Source: Kiritimatiellota bacterium (GTDB taxonomy: Bacteria > Verrucomicrobiota > Kiritimatiellia > JAAZAB01). Taken from it: a stretch of DNA of 13,212 nt. The translations under genes were made by a program, and so were the position numbers. A model generated the notes under the pieces. It did no database searches and was not told the origin of the DNA. It saw nothing but the letters and a program-made list of their open reading frames with translations. Shown one piece after another: positions 5,901 through 10,792 of this stretch; position 1 is the first letter of the stretch, and each line of letters begins with the position of its first letter. The stretch lies in the NCBI GenBank assembly GCA_008636095.1, contig VSJD01000008.1, positions 1 to 13,212 of the forward strand, given 5' to 3'.

Positions 5901-8512
5901 TCGGCCATGCTCTTGCGCTGTTTAACCAGCGCGGCCTTCGCGTCAGACGTTGCCTCGGCCTTGTCCTCCGCGAGCCGCCTGGCCGCATCCGCCTTTGCCA
6001 AGGCGCTACGGCGTGACAGGTTCGCTTGTTCCCTGGCTGCCTCCGCGGCCTTCGCCTCCGCCGCCCGTTTGGCCTTCACATCCTTCGGTGCATCCTGCTT
6101 CGCCATCTGCTTCATTCGCTTCTCAAGTGTTGTCGCCGTGTCCAAATTGGCTTGCGTTGTCTTAGCCTCAAGGGCCAGCGCTGCCGCCTGCGCTTCCGCG
6201 GTTTGCTGGTCCGCTTCGGCCAGCGTTACTTTGGCTTGATATTCGGCTTCCTGCTGGGCCAGCGCCTGCACCTTGACCGCAATGGCGGCCTTTTCCTGCG
6301 CCAGGTATTTTGCCTTGACCTCCGCCACCACCTTTCCTTGAACTTCCCCCACAACCTGCGCTTCCGCCGCCGGCTTTGCCGCCTTTTTCGCTCGCGTCAC
6401 CTCCGCGCCCTTCGCGTTCAGGTCGGCCTGCGCTGTTTTAGCCTCAAGGGCCAACGCCGCCGCTTGCGATTCTGCGACTTGCTGATCCGCTACGGCCAGC
6501 GCAACCTTGGCTTGACATTCCGTTTCCTGCTGGGACATTGCCGCCGCCTTCACAGCAATTGCGGCCTTTTCCTGCACCATATATTTTGACTTGGTATCTT
6601 CAAATAATTTATGGTCAGCTGCTTTTTTCGCGGCTTCCGCTTCTGCGGATTGCTTCTCCATGTCCGCCTTGGCCTTCAGTTCCGCCTCTTTTTTAACTTT
6701 CTCCGCCGCCTTTGCCTGGGCCTTCAGCTCCGCTGCCGCTTTCTTCTCGGCTTCCCTCTTCGCCAAGGCGCTACGGCGGGACAGGTCCGCCTTGACTTTT
6801 AATTCGGCTTTTTTCGCCGCCTCAGCTTCCGCGGCTTGCTTCTCAAAGTCCGCCTTGGCTTTCAGGTCCGCTTCTTTTTTAGCCTTTTCCGCCGCCTTTG
6901 CCTGGGCCTTCAAGTCTGCTGCCGCTTTCTTCTCGGCATCTTGCTTAGCCTTTAATTCGGCATCATGCTTGGCTTGTGCCGCGACCTGATTTGCCTTGAT
7001 CTCATCTTTTGCCTTACGTTCGGCGTTTTTGACCGACTGCGCTTCCAAGTCCGCCTTCTGCCGGGTCATACTCTTCTGCTGTTTAACCAGCGAGGCTTTT
7101 GCGTCAGACGTTGCCTCGGCCTTGTTCTCTGCAATCCGCCTGGCCGCATCCGCCTTCGCCAAGGCGCTCCGGCGTGACAGGTCCGCTTGCTCCCTGGCTA
7201 CCTCCGCGGCCTTCGCCTCCACTGCCCGTTTGGCCTTCACATCCTTGGGAGCATCCTGTTTTGCCATCTGCTTCGCCCGCGTCTCCTCCGCCTCTTTCGC
7301 GTCCGCATCGGCCTGCGCCGTTTTAGCCTCAAGGGCCAGCGCCGCCGCTTGCGATTCCGCGACTTGCTGGTCCGCTTCGGACTGCGTTACCCTGGCTTGA
7401 CATTCCGTTTCCTGCTGGACCAGTGCTTGCACCTTGACCGCAACGACCGACTTTTCCTGCGCCATATATTTCGACTTGGTATCTTCAAATAATTTTTGTT
7501 CGGCCGCTTTTTTCGCGGCCGCGGCTTCCGCAACCTGCTTTTCCATGTCCGCCTTGGCCTTCAGTTCCGCCTTCGCCAAGGCGCTACGGCGTGACAGGTC
7601 CACCTCTTTTTTGGCCTTCTCCGCCGCCTTTGCCTGAGCCTTCAGCTCCGCTGCCGCTTTCTTCTCGGCATTCTGCTTGGCCTTCAGTTCCGCCTTTGCT
7701 TCGTCCACCGCTTTCTGCCTGGCCTCCTCCTTCGCCAAGGCGTTACGGCGGGACAGGTCCGCCTGCGCTTTCAATTCCGCCTCTTTTTTGGCCTTCTCCA
7801 CCGCCTTGGCTTGGCGACGATCCTCTTGATTCTGGGGCACATGGACCATTAACATCGTTACCTGCTGTTGAACCAGTTTGCCTGCATTATCAAACAATGA
7901 CGTTTCCAGCGCATATTGACCGGCCGCCAGCTCCGCCGTATCAAAGCTGTATTTGGCGAGACGTTTCACAGTTTCCGGCGCCAATCGCACGGTTTCCTCA
8001 CGGCTTTGGAATTGTTTATCGCCCCGTTTAAGCGCCACTTGCACACGCCCTTTGAATTCCTTGGGCAAATCGTTGCATCCCCATAACCGGACAGCCAGCG
8101 TTTCACCCGCTGTATATGATTGGCTATATGTTTCCGCAAGCGCCGCCTGGGGCGCATTCGCCAGGCGTACTCCAAAAAAGACAGGTTGATCCTTCCGGCT
8201 CTGGGCAATCGTTTCGGAGATCCACCAGCGGTCCTTGGCTTCATCGGTTAAAACGGGCATAAGAGCGGGAGAGGCGGGGGGCGGTACGATTTTATTTGCC
8301 GCTACGCTCTTAGCGGGCGCAAGGCCCTGGCCAATGCCAGGCACGCTTGCCGCAGGAGCAGCCTGTCCGAATGCGGCTGAAATCAGCGCCAAGCTCAGGG
8401 TCATTCCCAAGCCGGTCATGCTCCATCGCATGATCCGCTTCGCCGGCCAAGGTATTGAATTATAGTGCATCGGCAACTCTGGTTCACAGTTCAAGGGTTC
8501 ACGAAAGTGCAT
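2918..8512 (-). CDS. Giant secreted Ala/Lys/Glu-rich coiled-coil protein with C-terminal outer-membrane barrel-like domain
   Basis: I do not recognise a named family. Residues are numbered from the first ATG (8512). The ATG at 8470 (residue 15) is the likelier start, because codons 1-14 lie in the short-word spacer repeat; neither start has a clear ribosome site. A signal peptide covers about residues 25-52 (KRIMRW, a hydrophobic stretch, then FGQAAPA). A beta-sandwich-like region follows (about 90-227). A charged Ala-rich helix then runs from about 228 to 1455 and would be near 180 nm long if fully extended. The final 390 residues are rich in Tyr, Trp and Gly with alternating strands and end in GGTLGLNF, as in outer-membrane barrels. 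The coil is built of nested tandem duplications plus seven 11-residue insertions (listed separately). Domain order resembles an autotransporter, with a helical instead of beta-helical passenger; a TolA-like periplasmic spacer is the alternative. Confidence 0.93.
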   Translation of the reverse strand: MHFREPLNCEPELPMHYNSIPWPAKRIMRWSMTGLGMTLSLALISAAFGQAAPAASVPGIGQGLAPAKSVAANKIVPPPASPALMPVLTDEAKDRWWISETIAQSRKDQPVFFGVRLANAPQAALAETYSQSYTAGETLAVRLWGCNDLPKEFKGRVQVALKRGDKQFQSREETVRLAPETVKRLAKYSFDTAELAAGQYALETSLFDNAGKLVQQQVTMLMVHVPQNQEDRRQAKAVEKAKKEAELKAQADLSRRNALAKEEARQKAVDEAKAELKAKQNAEKKAAAELKAQAKAAEKAKKEVDLSRRSALAKAELKAKADMEKQVAEAAAAKKAAEQKLFEDTKSKYMAQEKSVVAVKVQALVQQETECQARVTQSEADQQVAESQAAALALEAKTAQADADAKEAEETRAKQMAKQDAPKDVKAKRAVEAKAAEVAREQADLSRRSALAKADAARRIAENKAEATSDAKASLVKQQKSMTRQKADLEAQSVKNAERKAKDEIKANQVAAQAKHDAELKAKQDAEKKAAADLKAQAKAAEKAKKEADLKAKADFEKQAAEAEAAKKAELKVKADLSRRSALAKREAEKKAAAELKAQAKAAEKVKKEAELKAKADMEKQSAEAEAAKKAADHKLFEDTKSKYMVQEKAAIAVKAAAMSQQETECQAKVALAVADQQVAESQAAALALEAKTAQADLNAKGAEVTRAKKAAKPAAEAQVVGEVQGKVVAEVKAKYLAQEKAAIAVKVQALAQQEAEYQAKVTLAEADQQTAEAQAAALALEAKTTQANLDTATTLEKRMKQMAKQDAPKDVKAKRAAEAKAAEAAREQANLSRRSALAKADAARRLAEDKAEATSDAKAALVKQRKSMAEQKADLETEAVKNAERQAKDEIRAKQIAEKKIAEDTQAAEKARRDAALTIIVMDEKKAAAWAEQKSRQADAARRLAKDKAEATSDAKAMLVKQRKNMAEQKAGLEAEAIKNAERQAKEEIKANQVAAQAKHDAELKAKVDLSRRNAFAKREAEKKAAAELKAQAKAAEKAKKEADLKAKADLEKQVAEAAAAKKAADQKMFEDAKAKCLAQEKAAIAVKAQALAKQETEYQAKVTQAEADQQSAETQAAMLALGAKMAQDELNAKGAEVTRAKKAAKPVAEAQVVGKAQEKVVAEVKAKYLAQEKAAVAVKVRALAQQEAEYQAKVTQAEADQQTAEAQAAALALEAKTAQAALNAKGAEVTRAKKAAKQDAPKDVKAQRATEAKAAEVAREQADLSCRSALAKADAARRLAEDKAEATSDAKAALVKQRKSMAEQKADLETAAVKNAERQAKDEIRAKQIAEKKIAEDMQAAEKARRDAALTIMVMDEKKAAAWAEQKSRQADAARRLAKDKAEATSDAKAMLVKQRKSMAEQNAAMEAQADKNAERQAKDEIRANQVAEKARLEAESKVRAEARQKAREEAKTKQAEEAKVAREAKVKARIEARTGLTVRQPTDQPATDVHAEAGKPVAVTSKDIEKEKWRVAASLLYRRIGGRNFKTGSYSARYAISQKSISDHWTGPAGGMNDAGNRTYDDGYVMSDDYSELDSGTWNWGYDNGQQVNGNSVEFKGVDRVWREYSRRTTVTEAENFDNADYSGGLMVEVERYIAQTRFVDYGLSLGLSRAQTFGTAVAGMNTFNDNQWWGTYNDRVVDAYDITGLGITPDSVPYKGNATDEGPVINTSPMTRRGLGAEMVSEGTYRAYNSIYESLDMDLSTLSLGMSVKGNYRRVYVVGSTGPTLNMIEKDATYEETLFESSNGGSPQVLKYWSDSSSGTECLFGYYVQAEVGVRIYRELHLGVFGRYDWLENVSGNVGPASYEINPAGGSMGGTLGLNF
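4691..4720 (-). repeat. In-frame DLSRR element, copy 7 (most diverged)
   Basis: Codes for DLSCRSALAK (residues 1265-1274). The first Arg has become Cys, and two synonymous changes (in a Leu and an Ala codon) are unique to this copy, making it the most diverged of the seven. The reading frame is kept. Same context as copies 3 and 5. Confidence 0.86.
5456..5485 (-). repeat. In-frame DLSRR element, copy 6
   Basis: Codes for DLSRRNAFAK (residues 1010-1019), preceded by Val, in the context ELKAKV^REAEKKAAAELK. It is the unit 1 homologue of copy 4. The Ser-to-Asn and Leu-to-Phe changes are each a single base substitution. Confidence 0.87.
5993..6022 (-). repeat. In-frame DLSRR element, copy 5
   Basis: Codes for NLSRRSALAK (residues 831-840), with Asp changed to Asn, in the context REQA^ADAARR shared with copies 3 and 7. 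It is the unit 2 homologue of copy 7, at an offset of 1302 nt. Confidence 0.87.
6758..6787 (-). repeat. In-frame DLSRR element, copy 4
   Basis: Codes for DLSRRSALAK (residues 576-585) in the context ELKVKA^REAEKKAAAELK. The neighbouring paralogue ELKAKQDAEKKAAADLK, from about 6901 to 6960, is shorter by exactly 11 residues. It lies 1302 nt from copy 6, so the two descend from one insertion. Confidence 0.88.
7154..7183 (-). repeat. In-frame DLSRR element, copy 3
   Basis: Codes for DLSRRSALAK (residues 444-453) in the context REQ^ADAARR. Related stretches reading SRQADAARR (in units 1 and 2) lack the 11 residues. Its flank completes the inverted repeat GCCTT-GGCG-AAGGC on the minus strand. Confidence 0.88.
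7571..7600 (-). repeat. In-frame DLSRR element, copy 2
   Basis: Codes for DLSRRSALAK (residues 305-314), preceded by Val, in the context AEKAKKE^AELKAKADMEKQ. The paralogous stretch at 6651-6720 is uninterrupted between 6686 and 6687. Comparing the two defines a 33-nt insertion at 7572-7604, with a 2-nt (CC) ambiguity at the boundary. This is the cleanest filled/empty pair. Confidence 0.9.
7730..7759 (-). repeat. In-frame DLSRR element, copy 1
   Basis: Codes for DLSRRNALAK (residues 252-261), preceded by Ala, in the context KAQ^EEARQKA. The related C-terminal stretch KVRAEARQKA, near residue 1420, lacks these 11 codons. On the minus strand it contains the imperfect palindrome GGCGGACCTGTCCCGCC. 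Confidence 0.85.
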
Positions 8513-8535
8513 TTTGCATTCTGCATTTCTTCACT
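8481..8535. repeat. Short-word spacer repeats (GTTCA and TGCATT families)
   Basis: Two adjacent degenerate word arrays lie between the short tail-fibre-like gene and the giant coiled-coil gene. GGTTCACAGTTCAAGGGTTC (8481-8500) repeats GTTCA three times, and TGCATTTTGCATTCTGCATT (8508-8527) repeats TGCATT three times. Together they cover the first possible start codon (8512) of the coiled-coil gene, which is why an internal ATG is preferred there. Confidence 0.6.
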
Positions 8536-8538
8536 CGA

Positions 8539-9318
8539 TTATTCCCCGATGAGTTCAATATAAGTGCGATCGGGATTGAAATAGATATTTGTTATGTTGA
8601 TGGCATAACCAACAATTCTGACAAAATGATTCGATCCTGTCGGCCTGGTTGCCGTAATCTGATTGTTATTGGTGGCCATATAAAGAATTTGACCGGCAGC
8701 AAAATTCCAAGCACCGGTACATTGTCCATTTAACAGGAATCCATCTACTGCAGGGTCTGTCCCAAGCGCAAGTCCCAGAAGTCTTCCGGCGTGCGTGCTA
8801 TTAGTCGCACAAGCATTGCTCCACACGGATCCGTCACCCATGAAATACAGATTCGTTGCAAAGACCCCGTCCGCCTGGGCTGCCCCCTGGTAAATAATCA
8901 CGCCGTTGTTCCAATAATTCGTGCGCGCGTTCAGATTGACTACGGCCGTATTCAATGCGCCCGTGGCTGTGTTCAAAACATTGGTGGCATTATACAGCAC
9001 GTTCGTCACCTGATAGCTCAAATTGGTCACCGAAGTGTTCAACGCATTTGTCGCCCCATACAGCACGTTCGTCACCTGATAACTCACATTGGTTACCGAC
9101 GTATTTAACGCGTTCGTGGCGCCCTGCAAGTTGGCCACGTCGGCGGTTGAGCCCACCTGATTCCAATTTGTGATGGCTGTACCGCCCAGGTCAATAACTC
9201 CGTTGGTCTGGACTCTTATATTTCTCAGCACGTTGGTGCCCAGACCGTCTTCAACGGCTTGCGCGGTCAATGCGGCCAGGACCAACACGCCGACACTCAT
9301 TAATATTTTTTTAAACAT
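8539..9318 (-). CDS. Secreted phage-tail-fibre-like protein with hendecad coiled coil
   Basis: A complete 259-residue exported protein, function unknown. A signal peptide (residues 1-21, KK then a hydrophobic core, AQA cleavage) is followed by a Thr/Asn-rich segment. Residues 67-132 are a coiled coil of three 22-residue units, each two hendecads (ATNALNTSVTN then VSYQVTNVLYG), with hydrophobics at positions a, d, e and h. The C-terminal domain (about 175-259: LLGLALGTDP, AWNFAAGQILYM, VRIVGYAI, IYFNPDRTYIEL) resembles a small beta domain that I recall from the ends of phage and bacterial tail-fibre-like proteins. Trimeric assembly is likely by analogy but not shown. The ATG has a good ribosome site (GAGGA on the minus strand). 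Its stop lies 26 nt before the first possible start of the coiled-coil gene. Confidence 0.9.
   Translation of the reverse strand: MFKKILMSVGVLVLAALTAQAVEDGLGTNVLRNIRVQTNGVIDLGGTAITNWNQVGSTADVANLQGATNALNTSVTNVSYQVTNVLYGATNALNTSVTNLSYQVTNVLYNATNVLNTATGALNTAVVNLNARTNYWNNGVIIYQGAAQADGVFATNLYFMGDGSVWSNACATNSTHAGRLLGLALGTDPAVDGFLLNGQCTGAWNFAAGQILYMATNNNQITATRPTGSNHFVRIVGYAINITNIYFNPDRTYIELIGE
8923..9120 (-). repeat. 66-nt tandem repeats encoding 22-residue double hendecads
   Basis: Three tandem units of 66 nt (9055-9120, 8989-9054, 8923-8988) encode the coiled coil of the tail-fibre-like protein. The first two are nearly identical in protein, differing at one internal position (V/L) and at the last residue (G/N), but show several synonymous differences. 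The third is diverged. The period is six turns of an 11-residue helical repeat. Confidence 0.85.
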
Positions 9319-9325
9319 GACCGTG

Positions 9326-9331
9326 TCCTCT
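9326..9331 (-). promoter_or_regulatory. Ribosome binding site for the gene starting at 9318
   Basis: On the minus strand the sequence reads AGAGGA, then seven bases, then ATG. This is a strong Shine-Dalgarno match at good spacing and fixes the start of the tail-fibre-like gene. Confidence 0.75.
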
Positions 9332-9400
9332 GTTATTATTGCTTGATTCTCATTTCCGCCGTTATTTTATTTTATGAACATTGTTATGCGCGCGCCAGAT

Positions 9401-9432
9401 TTAACCACTGATTACGGATTTCACTGACAGAC
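9401..9432. repeat. Short-word spacer repeat (ACTGATTACGGATTTCACTGAC family)
   Basis: In the 124-nt spacer between the two tail-fibre-like genes, 9401-9432 consists of related words of about 8-10 nt (CCACTGATT, ACGGATTT, CACTGACAG). The rest of the spacer (9333-9380) is AT-rich and could hold a promoter for the downstream gene, but I see no convincing -35/-10 pair. Confidence 0.4.
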
Positions 9433-9442
9433 TCATCTCTGC

Positions 9443-10753
9443 TCACTTGTCGCACCGATACATTTCCACCCACGTGTTGCCATCACAGACCAACTGCATG
9501 ATATCATTGGAGCCCATGGTGAATGGCACGGCGCCCGCCAAAATCAATCCCGCGCTATTGGTGAATGTCACCGTATTGACATTGTCATTGCCCTGCAAGG
9601 TAATAAACTGGCCGGCCGCGCCCAATACGACTTGCGGATCACCCAGCGTGACCGGAGCGGCATCACCCTTGATTTTGACATAGGTAATGCTTGTCACACC
9701 GACACTGCCGCCATTGGCCAGAACCTGCTCCGTGCCGGGGGTATAGGTAGTTGTGCTTTTGTTTGTAAAACTGCCGTTGACTATCAGGGCATTGTCCACC
9801 GTAACATTATTGCTGACCACCAGGGGGCCGGTCATGGTGTCGCCGGATATTTTAACGTAATTTGTCAATATCAGACCGCTTGCGGGAATGTTGGTAAGGC
9901 CTATGCCATTGCCGTAATAAGCAATCTCGTTGGTCAATGGTCCGGTCATCTCACCGCCAGATATGTTGAGCTTGTTGGAGTTCAAGGCGTTCGTTGCGTC
10001 TTGCAACGCCTTGGCTTGGACCTGCAATGCGTTCGTCGCGTCATTTAACAAGCCGACCGCGGTATCCAACGCGTCCGTGGCCACGTTCAGATTACCCACC
10101 GCCGTCCATAAATCACTGGTGGCCGGTGCATAGGTGCTCACTGACCAGGCATTAAAGACAGGGTCGGTTTCCGTCAAGCCGGCCGTTACCGGCCGCCATT
10201 GCCCGGTTCCGTTTCCGTCGGACATCAGCACATAGTTTGCTGTGGCGCCGGTGGGTAATTTGAAACCGGTGATCTTGATGGTGCCGTCCACATCCAGTTG
10301 TTCCGTCGGCGTGATTGTACCTATGCCTACCTTGCCATTAGACTGGTTGACAAAAATATCCTCGCCCATGACCGTCCGGGCCACCAGCGCCTGGCCGGCG
10401 GAAGTGATCAACTGGCGGGGCGCCATGGTTTCGTTGTTGATGGCCAGCTCCAGATAAATGCCGTCCTGAGTAAATACGCTGGCAGGAATCGGCGTCGTGG
10501 AACCCATATTAATCGAATAAATGCCGTCCGAAACCACCACGCCATCGTGAGTTTCCGACCACAGCAGGTTGCCGTCCGTGGCGGCATCGTAGAGTTTGAA
10601 CGCCAGGGAGACCGTGGCATTGATACGGCGTCCATAAGCGTCCAGCAGGCGGGCCTGGTAGTTGATCTGCCCGGTTGTTGCCGCTAGCAAGACGGGCGCC
10701 ATGGCAAGCAGAATCGCTCCGGTCATGATAGCACGATAACATGCTTTTTTCAT
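9443..10753 (-). CDS. Secreted phage-tail-fibre-like adhesin
   Basis: A complete 436-residue exported protein; the role as a surface fibre or adhesin is inferred. A signal peptide (1-24/25, VLLA then ATTG) precedes a beta domain (about 28-128: INYQARLLDAYGRRINATVS, then YLELAIN and APRQLITSAGQALVARTV) of a type found in many secreted bacterial proteins. Next comes a tail-fibre-style segment (KVGIGTITPTEQLDVDGTIK, 141-160), a heptad coil of five seven-residue units around ATNAL (about 224-258), and two 'MTGPL' repeats (269 and 307), a motif common in phage tail fibres. The C-terminal part (about 340-436) is a beta-rich segment ending in CDGNTWVEMYRC. There is no endosialidase-type chaperone at the C-terminus. 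The start has a clear Shine-Dalgarno. It lies 39 nt downstream of the FG-GAP-like gene. Confidence 0.9.
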   Translation of the reverse strand: MKKACYRAIMTGAILLAMAPVLLAATTGQINYQARLLDAYGRRINATVSLAFKLYDAATDGNLLWSETHDGVVVSDGIYSINMGSTTPIPASVFTQDGIYLELAINNETMAPRQLITSAGQALVARTVMGEDIFVNQSNGKVGIGTITPTEQLDVDGTIKITGFKLPTGATANYVLMSDGNGTGQWRPVTAGLTETDPVFNAWSVSTYAPATSDLWTAVGNLNVATDALDTAVGLLNDATNALQVQAKALQDATNALNSNKLNISGGEMTGPLTNEIAYYGNGIGLTNIPASGLILTNYVKISGDTMTGPLVVSNNVTVDNALIVNGSFTNKSTTTYTPGTEQVLANGGSVGVTSITYVKIKGDAAPVTLGDPQVVLGAAGQFITLQGNDNVNTVTFTNSAGLILAGAVPFTMGSNDIMQLVCDGNTWVEMYRCDK

Positions 10754-10762
10754 ATTGATAGT

Positions 10763-10768
10763 CTCCCT
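10763..10768 (-). promoter_or_regulatory. Ribosome binding site for the gene starting at 10753
   Basis: The minus strand reads AGGGAG, nine bases, then ATG. The surrounding 39-nt gap (10754-10792) is AT-rich and holds no other recognisable signal. Confidence 0.72.
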
Positions 10769-10792
10769 GTGTTATTGATTATCTAAATTAAA

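Larger units (their letters stand above)
5535..6989 (-). repeat. Coiled-coil higher-order tandem repeat, unit 2 (1455 nt)
   Basis: Collinear with unit 1 up to about 6787, it then carries 153 extra nt (51 codons) between roughly 6788 and 6989, made of another copy of the Lys-Ala-Asp/Glu-Lys-Gln block. It contains the same internal 294-nt and 276-nt duplications as unit 1, so those arose before the 1302-nt duplication. Confidence 0.82.
6990..7638 (-). repeat. Coiled-coil higher-order repeat, unit 3 (short, diverged)
   Basis: This is the most N-terminal copy of the large repeat. It starts in register with unit 2 (offset 1455 nt at 7068 against 5613). It then lacks one 294-nt block, since its DLSRR element is only 1161 nt from that of unit 2, and it lacks the second 276-nt block. 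It is visibly more diverged than units 1 and 2 and may represent the ancestral arrangement. Confidence 0.7.

Noticed and set aside
4233..7638. CRISPR-like or satellite array
   Set aside because: The repeats are coding, keep one frame, and have long irregular units with no spacer structure; no cas gene is present.
9333..9380. Promoter in the AT-rich spacer
   Set aside because: A TAAAAT-like hexamer is present, but no -35 box at suitable spacing is convincing, and promoter consensus for this lineage is unknown to me.
8539..10753. Prophage tail module
   Set aside because: Only fibre-like domains are present, both proteins have Sec signal peptides, and there is no baseplate, tail-tube, lysis or integrase gene.
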